Shown piece after piece: positions 27,230 to 35,078 of a stretch of DNA of 64,000 nt (positions within the stretch are counted from its first letter, which is position 1; every line of letters begins with the position of its first letter). The stretch spans positions 124,001 to 188,000 of the forward strand of contig NZ_JANUQM010000012.1 of assembly GCF_030386795.1 (NCBI RefSeq), in the 5' to 3' direction. Source of the DNA: Streptomyces sp. S.PNR 29. GTDB taxonomy: Bacteria; Actinomycetota; Actinomycetes; Streptomycetales; Streptomycetaceae. The notes under the pieces are model-generated. The model was not told where the DNA came from and ran no database searches. It worked only from the letters and a program-made list of their open reading frames with translations. Both the position numbers and the translations under genes were made by a program.

Positions 27230-27580
27230 ATGGCCGACCCTGCCCGCAACACCCTGCCGCTACCCGACTACGACCACCTGCCGATCGGCAGTTTGGAGAG
27301 CCGCATCCGGTCGCTGGGTGTCGAGGAGGTGGAGGAGCTGCTGGCGTACGAGCGGTCGCACGCCGACCGTCTGCCCGTGACCGAGCTGCTGTCCTCCCGG
27401 CTGGAGCAACTGCAGGCGGGCGCGCAGCCGACGTCCGGCGACCCGGGGGCCCTGCGCCCCGAGCAGGCCGAGGGCCACGGGGGCTCCCCGGTGTCACCCG
27501 CGACCTCACCACAGCCTTTCAGCCCGCCGCCGCACGGCACCCCCGACCAGCGGGGCAAGCCGAAGGGAGACCGCACGTAG
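27230..27580 (+). CDS. Small conserved actinobacterial protein (DUF8129-like)
   Basis: A 116-residue protein. The folded part is 'LPDYDHLPIGSLESRIRSLG' then 'VEELLAYERSHADRLPVTELL', a compact helical domain recalling lipid-droplet-associated or small adaptor proteins of actinobacteria. The C-terminal third is a Pro/Gly/Ser-rich disordered tail. GGGAAGTGAGAACC precedes the ATG at 27230. A strong terminator follows 56 bp after the stop. Confidence 0.68.
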   Translation: MADPARNTLPLPDYDHLPIGSLESRIRSLGVEEVEELLAYERSHADRLPVTELLSSRLEQLQAGAQPTSGDPGALRPEQAEGHGGSPVSPATSPQPFSPPPHGTPDQRGKPKGDRT

Positions 27581-27636
27581 CTGTTTCCGGCACGGGTGCG
27601 AGGGCACCCGTGTCGCCGTGCTGCTGAGAAGGAGAA

Positions 27637-27660
27637 GGGCCCGCGCCGGTGCGCGGGCCC
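27637..27660 (+). terminator. Perfect GC-rich hairpin before qcrB
   Basis: GGGCCCGCGC-CGGT-GCGCGGGCCC is a perfect 10-bp stem with a tetraloop, placed between the small DUF8129-like gene and the cytochrome b gene. It supports starting qcrB at 27666, just after the hairpin. Confidence 0.75.
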
Positions 27661-27665
27661 GTCAC

Positions 27666-29126
27666 GTGGGTGAGCGCACCGCCGACTGGGCGGACGGACG
27701 CCTTCCGGTCACCGAGGGCGGCGGCCTGCTGCTGCGCAAGGCGTTCCCGGAGCACTGGTCGTTCCTGCTGGGCGAGATCGCCCTCTACAGCTTCGTCGTC
27801 CTGCTGCTGACCGGGGTCTGGCTGACGTTGTTCTTCCACCCGTCGATGACGGAGGTCGTGTACGACGGCTCGTACCGGCCGCTCGACGGGGTGCGCATGT
27901 CGGAGGCGTACCGCTCGACGCTGGACATCAGCTTCGACGTGCGCGGCGGACTGCTGATCCGGCAGCTGCACCACTGGGCGGCGCTGGTGTTCCTGTCGGC
28001 GATCGGCGTGCATCTGCTGCGGATCTTCTTCACGGGCGCGTTCCGCCGGCCCCGCGAGGCCAACTGGATGATCGGCGTGACGCTGTTCCTGCTGGCCCTC
28101 GCCGAGGGCTTCGCCGGCTACTCGCTGCCGGACGACCTGCTGTCGGGGACGGGCCTGCGCATCGCCCAGGGCATCATGCTGTCCGTCCCGGTGGTGGGGA
28201 CGTACGTCGGCATGTTCGCGTTCGGCAGCGAGTTCCCCGGCGAGGACCTGGTCCCGCGGTTGTACTCGCTGCACATCCTGCTGCTGCCCGGCCTGCTGCT
28301 GGCGCTCGTCACCCTGCACCTGATCCTGGTCTTTCATCTCAAGCACACCCAGTGGGCGGGCCGGGGCCGCACCAACCGCAACGCCGTGGGCAGGCCCATG
28401 TTCCCGCAGTTCGCGGCGAGTTCGGGCGGACTGTTCTTCATCGTCTTCGGTGTGCTGACGCTGCTCGCGGGCGTCGCGCAGATCAACCCGGTCTGGGCGT
28501 ACGGTCCTTACCGCCCGGACATGGTGTCGACGGGTTCGCAACCGGACTGGTACGTCGGTTTCCTGGAGGGCGCGCTCAGGCTGGTGCCGCCGTGGGAGAC
28601 GGCGGTCGCCGGGCACACGGTGATGTGGAACGTGCTGCTGCCCGCCGTCGTGCTGCCGCTCGCCCTGTTCGCGGTGCTGTACGCGTACCCGTTCTTCGAG
28701 CGGTGGGTGACCGGCGACGACCGTGAACACCATCTGTGCGACCGGCCGCGGGACAACCCCGTGCGCACGGGTCTGGGGGTCGCCGCGATCTGCTTCTACG
28801 GAGTGCTGCTCGCCGCGGGCGGCAACGACATCATCGCGCACTCCTTCAAGGTCTCTCTCAACACGCTGACCTGGGTGTTCCGCATCACCCTCGTCACAGT
28901 GCCGCCGCTGGCATTCCTGGTGACCAAGTGGGTCTGTCTCGCGCTGCAGGAGGCGGATCTGGAGCGGCTGACCGAGGGTGAGGAGACCGGCGAGGTGCGG
29001 CAGACGATCGCGGGTGGCTACGAGGAGAGCCACGCACCGCTCGACGAGGGGCGGCGGTACGCGCTGGAGAGCTACGGCTACCGCGTCGGGGAGCGGGAGT
29101 CGTCGGAGGGCGAGTCGGAGCCCTGA
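27666..29126 (+). CDS. qcrB: Orphan cytochrome b subunit of menaquinol:cytochrome c reductase (QcrB paralogue)
   Basis: A 486-residue actinobacterial cytochrome b. 'FPEHWSFLLGEIALYSFVVL' begins helix A. Haem ligands are in LLIRQLHHWAALVFLSAIGVH and in helix D (LYSLHILLLPGLLLALVTLH). 'NPVWAYGPYRPDMVSTGSQP' is the Qo-site loop region. The GTG at 27666 is chosen because it follows the terminator; the GTG at 27618 would read through the hairpin. In Streptomyces, qcrB normally ends a qcrCAB operon, but here no Rieske or cytochrome c gene is present. The last 49 bp overlap tail to tail with ctaF on the other strand. Confidence 0.9.
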   Translation: MGERTADWADGRLPVTEGGGLLLRKAFPEHWSFLLGEIALYSFVVLLLTGVWLTLFFHPSMTEVVYDGSYRPLDGVRMSEAYRSTLDISFDVRGGLLIRQLHHWAALVFLSAIGVHLLRIFFTGAFRRPREANWMIGVTLFLLALAEGFAGYSLPDDLLSGTGLRIAQGIMLSVPVVGTYVGMFAFGSEFPGEDLVPRLYSLHILLLPGLLLALVTLHLILVFHLKHTQWAGRGRTNRNAVGRPMFPQFAASSGGLFFIVFGVLTLLAGVAQINPVWAYGPYRPDMVSTGSQPDWYVGFLEGALRLVPPWETAVAGHTVMWNVLLPAVVLPLALFAVLYAYPFFERWVTGDDREHHLCDRPRDNPVRTGLGVAAICFYGVLLAAGGNDIIAHSFKVSLNTLTWVFRITLVTVPPLAFLVTKWVCLALQEADLERLTEGEETGEVRQTIAGGYEESHAPLDEGRRYALESYGYRVGERESSEGESEP

Positions 29127-29512
29127 CCGTCCCGTCCCGCGTACTGGAACACCATGCCGAACACACCGTGCGCGAGGACTCCTAGGCCGAGCAGCGCCAG
29201 CCACAGGCCGTAGACGACACCGAGCGCGAGAAGGACGGAGCCCAGCGCGATGGTGATCGGCCAGGTGCTGCGCGGCGGGAAGAAGTCCAGCGGGCCCGCG
29301 CTGTCCACCACTTCGGCGTCGGTCCGGTCCTGGGGCCTGAGCCCGCGCCTGCGGTGCTGCATCTGCAGGAAGAACCCGACGAGCGCGGCCATCAGGCAGG
29401 CGACGGCGAGCACGGCGGTGCCGGCGGGCTCTTCGGAGCGCCAGCCGTAGCCGAGCGCGGTCACGGCGAAGAAGAAGGCGACGCCGGCGAACAGGCGGGA
29501 CTCGGTCCGCAT
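29078..29512 (-). CDS. ctaF: Cytochrome c oxidase subunit IV (CtaF-like)
   Basis: A 144-residue actinobacterial subunit IV with four membrane helices. It opens with ESRLFAGVAFFFAVTALGYG and contains 'GPLDFFPPRSTWPITIALGS', characteristic of CtaF. The ATG shares one base with the ctaD stop (TGATG), so the two are coupled and made in equal amounts. The C-terminal tail is Asp/Ser-rich. It is the partner of the CtaD upstream and probably belongs to a second aa3-type oxidase, because the housekeeping set lies with ctaC and ctaE elsewhere in Streptomyces. Confidence 0.88.
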   Translation of the reverse strand: MRTESRLFAGVAFFFAVTALGYGWRSEEPAGTAVLAVACLMAALVGFFLQMQHRRRGLRPQDRTDAEVVDSAGPLDFFPPRSTWPITIALGSVLLALGVVYGLWLALLGLGVLAHGVFGMVFQYAGRDGQGSDSPSDDSRSPTR

Positions 29513-31176
29513 CAGCCCTCCTTGCGCAGGTCCGGATGGTGCAGGTCGAACGCCGGGGACTCGGAGCGGATCCTGGGCAGCGCGTGGAAGTTGTGGCGCG
29601 GGGGTGGGCAGGGGGTGGCCCACTCCAGGGAACGGCCGTAGCCCCAGGGGTCGTCGGAGTCCACGCGCCGTCCGTAGTGGGTGGTGCGCCAGACGTTGTA
29701 GAGGAAGGGCAGCGTGGACAGACCCAGCAGGAACGCGCCGATCGAGCTGATGGTGTTGAGGAGGGTGAAGCCGTCCGCGGCCAGGTAGTCGGCGTAGCGG
29801 CGCGGCATGCCTGCCTCGCCGAGCCAGTGCTGGACGAGGAACGTGGTCTGGAAGCCGATGAAGAGCGTCCAGAAGTGGATCTTCCCGAGGCGTTCGTCGA
29901 GCATCTTCCCGGTGAACTTCGGCCACCAGAAGTAGAAGCCGGCGAACATCGCGAACACGACCGTGCCGAACAGCACGTAGTGCAGGTGGGCGACGATGAA
30001 GTACGAGTCGGTGAGGTGGAAGTCCAGCGGCGGGGAGGCGATGATCACGCCGCTCATGCCGCCGAGCAGGAACGTCACCAGGAAACCGCACGACCACAGC
30101 ATGGGCGTCTCGAACGACAGGGAGCCGTGCCACATGGTGCCGATCCAGTTGAAGAACTTCACGCCCGTCGGCACCGCGATGAGGAAGGACATCAGGGAGA
30201 AGAACGGCAGCAGCACCGCGCCGGTGGCGAACATATGGTGGGCCCACACCACGGCGGACAGCATGGTGATGGCGATGGTGGCGCCGACCAGGCTGGCGTA
30301 GCCGAAGACCGGTTTGCGGCTGAACACCGGGATGATCTCGGAGACGATGCCGAAGAACGGCAGCGCGACGATGTACACCTCGGGATGGCCGAAGAACCAG
30401 AACAGGTGCTGCCACAGCAGCGCGCCGCCGTTCGCGGCGTCGTAGATGTGCGCGCCGAACTTGCGGTCCGCCTCCAGGGCGAGAAGGGCGGCGGTGAGCA
30501 CGGGGAAGGCGGGCAGCACCAGGATGGACGTGAACAGCACGTTCCAGCTGAAGATCGGCATCCGGAACATGGTCATTCCGGGAGCGCGCAGGCACAGGAT
30601 GGTGGTGATGAAGTTGACCGCGCCGAGCGTGGTGGACACGCCGGTCACCACCAGCCCCATGACCCACAGGTCACCGCCCGAACCGGGGCTGCGCACCGCG
30701 CTGTTGAGCGGCGCGTAGGCGAACCAGCCGAAGCCGGCCGCTCCCCCGGGCACCAGGAACCCGGACACCACCATCAGGCCGCCGAACAGGTAGAGCCAGT
30801 ACGACAGCGCGTTGAGTCGTGGGAACGCGACGTCCGGAGCGCCGATCTGCAGCGGCATCACCGCGTTGGCGAACCCGGCGAACAGCGGTGTCGCGAACAG
30901 CAGCATCATGATGGTGCCGTGGATGGTGAACAGCTGGTTGTACGGGTGCTCGCTGAACAACTGCAGCCCGGGCCGGGCGAGTTCGGCCCGCATCAGCAGG
31001 GCGAGGACACCGCCGAACAGGAAGAAGGAGAAGGCGGTCGTCATATACAGATTGCCGATCACCTTGTGGTCGGTGGTCGTCGCCCACCGCACCACCGCAC
31101 GCCCCAGTGTCCTGCCCGTCCGCGACCGCGCCGGCGTCTGACGCGGCAGCGTCGGCCTCCTGCTGTCCACCGCCAT
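29512..31176 (-). CDS. ctaD: Cytochrome c oxidase subunit I (CtaD)
   Basis: A 554-residue haem-copper oxidase catalytic subunit with 12 helices. The haem a ligand is in FTIHGTIMM. The CuB His and cross-linked Tyr region is WQHLFWFFGHPEVYI, the CuB pair is VWAHHMFATG, and the haem a3/a ligands are in FIVAHLHYVLFG. The E-to-helix VI region marks an A-family oxidase. No ctaC or ctaE lies nearby, so this copy must share subunit II and III or form a special complex. The ATG at 31176 lies 57 bp from the divergent ArsR gene, and the intervening palindromes may control both. Confidence 0.93.
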   Translation of the reverse strand: MAVDSRRPTLPRQTPARSRTGRTLGRAVVRWATTTDHKVIGNLYMTTAFSFFLFGGVLALLMRAELARPGLQLFSEHPYNQLFTIHGTIMMLLFATPLFAGFANAVMPLQIGAPDVAFPRLNALSYWLYLFGGLMVVSGFLVPGGAAGFGWFAYAPLNSAVRSPGSGGDLWVMGLVVTGVSTTLGAVNFITTILCLRAPGMTMFRMPIFSWNVLFTSILVLPAFPVLTAALLALEADRKFGAHIYDAANGGALLWQHLFWFFGHPEVYIVALPFFGIVSEIIPVFSRKPVFGYASLVGATIAITMLSAVVWAHHMFATGAVLLPFFSLMSFLIAVPTGVKFFNWIGTMWHGSLSFETPMLWSCGFLVTFLLGGMSGVIIASPPLDFHLTDSYFIVAHLHYVLFGTVVFAMFAGFYFWWPKFTGKMLDERLGKIHFWTLFIGFQTTFLVQHWLGEAGMPRRYADYLAADGFTLLNTISSIGAFLLGLSTLPFLYNVWRTTHYGRRVDSDDPWGYGRSLEWATPCPPPRHNFHALPRIRSESPAFDLHHPDLRKEG

Positions 31177-31183
31177 GCGCGGC

Positions 31184-31222
31184 CGGGTACCCGGGGCTGG
31201 TCGGACCAGTCGCGGGTACCCG
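31184..31222. promoter_or_regulatory. Candidate ArsR/CmtR operator cluster
   Basis: The 57-bp divergent gap between ctaD and the ArsR gene holds CTGGTC-G-GACCAG (31197-31209), a perfect 13-bp palindrome. It is flanked by two copies of CGGGTACCCG (31184-31193 and 31213-31222), each self-palindromic and spaced 29 bp apart. The symmetry suits a dimeric metal-sensing repressor. Confidence 0.6.
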
Positions 31223-31233
31223 TTCCGCGCGGC

Positions 31234-31593
31234 GTGATCGTCAGCCCCACGGTCGATCCGCTGTCTCTCTCTGCCGACATCGACGTGCTCGCCCGTTTCG
31301 GACGGGCCCTGGCCGACCCGATCCGCTGCCGCATCCTGCTCGAACTGCGCAAGGCCCCGGCCTACCCCGCCGACCTCGCCGACGCACTGGGCATCTCCCG
31401 CAGCCGGCTCTCGAACCACCTGGCGTGCCTGCGCGACTGCGGCCTCGTCGTCACCGTTGCCGACGGCCGCCGCACCCGTTACGAACTCGCCGACGAGCGC
31501 CTCGGCCACGCCCTCGACGACCTGCGCTGCGCGGTCGTGGCCGTCGCGGCCGACCGCACCTGCCCGAACGCCGATGAGAAGGACTGCTGCTGA
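31234..31593 (+). CDS. ArsR/SmtB-family metal sensor, CmtR-like
   Basis: A 119-residue winged-helix repressor. The recognition region is 'YPADLADALGISRSRLSNHL' followed by ACLRDCGLV. This Cys-x3-Cys in the DNA-binding helix region, with Cys in the CPNADEKDCC tail, is the CmtR arrangement for Cd(II)/Pb(II) sensing in Mycobacterium, rather than the ELCVCDL site of ArsR. The GTG at 31234 is the likely start. Its stop overlaps the CDF transporter start (TGATG), so the pair is an autoregulated efflux module. Confidence 0.88.
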   Translation: MIVSPTVDPLSLSADIDVLARFGRALADPIRCRILLELRKAPAYPADLADALGISRSRLSNHLACLRDCGLVVTVADGRRTRYELADERLGHALDDLRCAVVAVAADRTCPNADEKDCC

Positions 31594-32297
31594 TGACCGC
31601 GATTTCCCTCGGCCCCGCCCCGGCCCGCCGCGACGCGCTGACCCGGCGCATACGCCTGCTGGTCACCGCGACGATCACCTACAACGTCATCGAGGCCATC
31701 GTCGCGGTCACGGCCGGCGCCCTCGCCTCCTCCACCGCCCTGATCGGCTTCGGCCTCGACTCCGTCATCGAGGTCTCCTCCGCCGCGGCGGTCGCCTGGC
31801 AGTTCTCCGCCCGCGATCACGCCCTGCGCGAGGCCCGTGAGAAGCGCACCCTGCGGATCATCGCCGTCTCCTTCTTCGCCCTCGCGCTCTATGTAGCCAT
31901 CGACTCGGTCCGCGCGCTGACCGGCACCGGCGAAGCCGACCACTCGGTCCCGGGCATCGTGCTGGCCGCGCTCTCCCTGGCGGTCATGCCGTTCCTCTCG
32001 GCCGCCCAGCGCAGGGCCGGCCGGGAACTCGGCTCCACCACGGCAGTCGCCGACTCCAAGCAGACCCTGCTGTGCACCTCCGCCGTGCTCCTGGTCGGCC
32101 TGCTGGCCAACCTGCTGCTCGGCTGGTCCTGGGCCGACCCGGTCACCGCCCTCGTCATCGCCGCCATCACCGTCAGGGAAGGCCGCGACGCCTGGCAGGG
32201 CAAGGGCTGCTGCTCTCCGGCCGCCTCCGCCGCGGCGCCGACGTCCGCGGGGACCGACCTCTGTGGCTGCCGCCCGGGATGCGCCTGCTGCTCCTGA
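31593..32297 (+). CDS. CDF-like heavy-metal cation transporter
   Basis: A 234-residue membrane protein of the cation diffusion facilitator superfamily, short form. About six helices are seen, with acidic residues at the usual places (YNVIEAIVAV, GFGLDSVIEVSS, VADSKQTLL, SWADPVTALV). The C-terminus is unusual: two Cys clusters, GKGCCSP and CGCRPGCACC, could bind soft metal ions and deliver them to the pore. Coupling with the CmtR-like sensor suggests export of cadmium, lead or zinc. Confidence 0.85.
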   Translation: MTAISLGPAPARRDALTRRIRLLVTATITYNVIEAIVAVTAGALASSTALIGFGLDSVIEVSSAAAVAWQFSARDHALREAREKRTLRIIAVSFFALALYVAIDSVRALTGTGEADHSVPGIVLAALSLAVMPFLSAAQRRAGRELGSTTAVADSKQTLLCTSAVLLVGLLANLLLGWSWADPVTALVIAAITVREGRDAWQGKGCCSPAASAAAPTSAGTDLCGCRPGCACCS

Positions 32298-32329
32298 GCC
32301 GCCACGTTCCGATTGCGTCTGTTGCCCAT

Positions 32330-32355
32330 GCCTGTGACGGCGTTTTTGCGGGTAA
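32330..32355 (+). promoter_or_regulatory. SigB-like promoter
   Basis: GCCT-N16-GGGTAA fits the Streptomyces SigB consensus GNNT-N14-16-GGGTAC/T except for the last base. It lies 29 bp upstream of the GTG of an anti-sigma-type ATPase. A 15-bp palindrome GCTTGGTAACCAAGC follows at 32360-32374. Confidence 0.45.
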
Positions 32356-32359
32356 GCGG

Positions 32360-32374
32360 GCTTGGTAACCAAGC
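32360..32374. promoter_or_regulatory. 15-bp palindrome in leader
   Basis: GCTTGGT-A-ACCAAGC is perfectly palindromic. It lies 5 bp after the SigB-like -10 element and 10 bp before the GTG, where a bound repressor would block initiation. Confidence 0.45.
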
Positions 32375-32383
32375 GCTTCGAAA

Positions 32384-32872
32384 GTGAGGCGGACTGTGGT
32401 CCTGACTGGGGACGGTGAAGGCCGGCAGTCGCTGGACGGTGCCCTTGTATCGGTGTCCGCCACGTTCGAGGCCAGTGAAGAGATCGCCGCGGCCCGTGAC
32501 CTGGCCTGTTTCTTTCTGTCGGATGTGCGGGCCGTGCATGGGCTGCCGGTGTCCGGTCCCGTGACGGGCATGGTGCAACTGGTGGTGAGCGAACTGGTGA
32601 CCAATGCCCACAAGCACGCGCCCGGCCCGTGCCTGCTGACTCTGGAGGCCGAGGACAGAGCCGTCCGGGTGAGCGTGTGGGACAGCGATCCCACGCCGCC
32701 GGCGGTCATGGCGCCCGATCCGAGCCGCATCGGGCAGCACGGACTCGAGATCGTGATGGCGGTCTGCGAGAGCTTCGCCGTCCACCGTGAGCCGGTGGGC
32801 AAGCGCGTCACAGCCGCCGTGACGCTGGCCGACGGCCCCGATGAGGACGCGTCCGGCCACCGGTTGATGTGA
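32384..32872 (+). CDS. Anti-sigma-factor-like ATP-binding protein (HATPase, RsbW family)
   Basis: A 162-residue GHKL ATPase. The N box is VVSELVTNAHKHA, the G1 region is VSVWDSDPTPP, and the G2 region is GQHGLEIVMAV. There is no histidine phosphoacceptor domain, so it belongs to the RsbW/SpoIIAB-like single-domain family abundant in Streptomyces. Such proteins bind and inhibit sigma factors or phosphorylate anti-anti-sigma factors. The start may be the GTG at 32384 or 32396. The SigB-like promoter upstream would fit feedback control. No partner gene is adjacent. Confidence 0.87.
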   Translation: MRRTVVLTGDGEGRQSLDGALVSVSATFEASEEIAAARDLACFFLSDVRAVHGLPVSGPVTGMVQLVVSELVTNAHKHAPGPCLLTLEAEDRAVRVSVWDSDPTPPAVMAPDPSRIGQHGLEIVMAVCESFAVHREPVGKRVTAAVTLADGPDEDASGHRLM

Positions 32873-32914
32873 TCGAGCAGCGGGGAAGTCGGCTGGTCCG
32901 GGACGGCCGGTCGG

Positions 32915-34036
32915 TCATACGGTCCCGGAGCAGAACACCGGCACTCGCTGGACGAGGTTGTTGGCGAACCCGCCTCGGTTCCAGGGCTGTTCGACTGGTT
33001 GGGTGTTCCCCGCTTCGTCGTGGGCACGGGCGCCGAGGACGTAGTCGCCGGGGTGGGCCGACCACCCGCAGGACCACCGGCGCCAGGCCCATCGGTGGCC
33101 GTGGTCCGGTTCGAGCTCGGCCGGATGCCACGTCACTCCGTCGTCCGTGCTCACCTCTACCGCCGTCACCGGGGCGCGTCCCGACCATGCTCGTCCCTCC
33201 AGCGTGACCGCGCCGGGCGCGACCACTCGGGTGCGGGACATGAAGTCCGGAAAGCCCGGAGGGATCAGGAGCGCGCGGGGAGCGATGAGGGTGACCGGTT
33301 CTCCCACTTCCCCGGGCCCTTTCCTGATCCGGTAGGCGACGGATTGCTGGAAACCGGTGAAGGGGATGTCGAGGACCGTGATGTCGCGCAACCACTTCAC
33401 CTGGGCCATGCCGTACCAACCGGGCACCACGAGGCGGAGCGGGCTGCCGTGCTGGGGCGGCAGCGGTTCACCGTTCATCGCGTAGGCCACCAGCACCTCG
33501 GGATCGCCGCCGGTGGCGACCTCGATCGGAAGGCTCCGCTGGTAGTCCTGCTCGACACCGCGCTCCACGCCGTGGTCCGCCCCGGTGAACACGACGTCGA
33601 CCGCGCCGGGCTCCACCCCGGCCTCATGGAGGAGCACACGCAGCGGCACTCCCGTCCATTCCGCCGTGCCGACGGCTTCCACCAGCCACGGCTGACTCAC
33701 CGGCCTCGGCATCAGCAGGGCCCTGCCATTGCCCGCGCACTCCAGGGTCACGCGCGTGGTGCTCGCGGGGTAGGTGCGGAGCCGGGCCGGCGAAAGGCTG
33801 AGCGTACGCCGTACACGACCACTCACCGACAGCCGCCAGGCGGCGGCGTCGGGCACATAGGGGATGTCGTAGTGCGTCAGAACGTAGTGGAGGCCGGGCG
33901 GGGTGATGTCGTAGCGCATGGCCTCCAGCGGCAGGCCGTGGTTCCGGGCCGCCAAGGCCAGCTCGTCCTGCCCCAGGCCCTCGCCCGGTGCGGCCAGCCG
34001 GGCGGGAGTGCTCACGTCGGCGATGCGACGTCCCAT
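32915..34036 (-). CDS. Molybdopterin-dependent oxidoreductase, sulfite oxidase family
   Basis: A 373-residue sulfite-oxidase-type protein. The Mo-coordinating Cys is in TLECAGNGR, followed by PWLVEAVGTAEWTGVPLR. 'LPPQHGSPLRLVVPGWYGMA' with VKWLRDITV is the cofactor-binding and dimer region. The C-terminal Mo-co dimerisation domain ends near RVPVFCSGTV. No Tat signal is evident from the ATG at 34036, so it may be cytoplasmic. The electron acceptor is not encoded nearby. Confidence 0.88.
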   Translation of the reverse strand: MGRRIADVSTPARLAAPGEGLGQDELALAARNHGLPLEAMRYDITPPGLHYVLTHYDIPYVPDAAAWRLSVSGRVRRTLSLSPARLRTYPASTTRVTLECAGNGRALLMPRPVSQPWLVEAVGTAEWTGVPLRVLLHEAGVEPGAVDVVFTGADHGVERGVEQDYQRSLPIEVATGGDPEVLVAYAMNGEPLPPQHGSPLRLVVPGWYGMAQVKWLRDITVLDIPFTGFQQSVAYRIRKGPGEVGEPVTLIAPRALLIPPGFPDFMSRTRVVAPGAVTLEGRAWSGRAPVTAVEVSTDDGVTWHPAELEPDHGHRWAWRRWSCGWSAHPGDYVLGARAHDEAGNTQPVEQPWNRGGFANNLVQRVPVFCSGTV

Positions 34037-34203
34037 GCCCTGATTATCGTCCGCCCTCTCCGGTCGCGCCTCGGCAGCCGCGCCTTCGTCAAGCACGGGC
34101 GAGTTGCGCGGCGCGGAAGGAGACGTCGAAGCGGTGGCACCCGCGCAGACCGGGTCCGTCGCTGGTGCCGAGCCCCTCCAGCGCACCACGTGGCTCGCCG
34201 ACG

Positions 34204-34947
34204 TCACCGGTGCTCGGGGTTGTCCGCGCCGGGGCGGCAGCCGGCGTCCCACTGGGAGCGCTGGTTGCCGTAGGCGGGGATGCCTCCGGTGCGCTTCAGC
34301 AGGGCGGCGAGGTGCATCAGATTCCAGGTCATGAAGGAGGTGTTGCGGTTGGTGAAGTCGTTCTCCGGGCCGCCCGACCCCGGGTCGAGGTACGACGGAC
34401 CGGGGCCGGCCGCGCCGATCCAGCCTGCGTCCGCCTGGGGCGGGATCGTGTAGCCGAGGTGCTGGAGGCTGTAGAGGACGTTCATCGCGCAGTGCTTCAC
34501 TCCGTCCTCGTTGCCGGTGATCAGACAGCCGCCGACGCGGCCGTAGTAGGCGTACTGGCCCTGGGAGTTGAGCAGCGAGGAGCAGGCGTAGAGGCGCTCG
34601 ATGACCTGCTTGGTGATGGAGCTGTTGTCGCCCAGCCAGATCGGGCCGGCCAGGACCAGGATGTCCGCCGCCATCACCTTCTCGTACAGCCCCGGCCAGG
34701 CGTCGGTGGCGAAGCCGTGCTCGGTCATGTCCGGGTAGACGCCGGGTGCGATGTCGTGGTCCACGGCGCGGATCACCTCGGTGGTCACGCCGACGGCGTC
34801 CATGATGGCCCGGCTTCTGTCGATCAGCCCCTGGGAGTGGCTGAGCTGCGGGGACGGTTTGAGGGTGCAGTTGACATAGAGGGCGGCCAGGTCGTCGAAG
34901 CGGTACGCGGCGTCGGTGGAGGCATCGACGCGGGGTGAGGTCGTCAT
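34204..34947 (-). CDS. Flavodoxin-like FMN reductase
   Basis: A 247-residue NADPH-dependent FMN reductase-like protein. 'LAALYVNCTLKPSPQLSHSQ' provides the FMN phosphate loop, and 'ADILVLAGPIWLGDNSSITK' and 'YGRVGGCLITGNEDGVKHC' surround the flavin ring. It belongs to the NAD(P)H-quinone or iron-sulfur flavoprotein-like branch and acts in the cytoplasm. It lies upstream of the sulfite-oxidase-type gene on the same strand, but 167 bp separate them. Confidence 0.85.
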   Translation of the reverse strand: MTTSPRVDASTDAAYRFDDLAALYVNCTLKPSPQLSHSQGLIDRSRAIMDAVGVTTEVIRAVDHDIAPGVYPDMTEHGFATDAWPGLYEKVMAADILVLAGPIWLGDNSSITKQVIERLYACSSLLNSQGQYAYYGRVGGCLITGNEDGVKHCAMNVLYSLQHLGYTIPPQADAGWIGAAGPGPSYLDPGSGGPENDFTNRNTSFMTWNLMHLAALLKRTGGIPAYGNQRSQWDAGCRPGADNPEHR

Positions 34948-35078
34948 GGGGGCAGCGTCTCGCGCGATGTCCGCTTTGTCCCGGTCCGACGCGCCCCCGC
35001 ATGCCGTACCCCTTACGGAGTCATGACATACAGGCGCGGTCCCGTGGTGTGGCGGCGGCGCGGGCCTAGCGTGGCCGC

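Noticed and set aside
34037..34203. Additional gene between the sulfite-oxidase-type and FMN reductase genes
   Set aside because: A minus-strand fragment reading GCHRFDVSFRAAQLARA is protein-like but lacks a start and enough length; it may be a relic but cannot be assigned.
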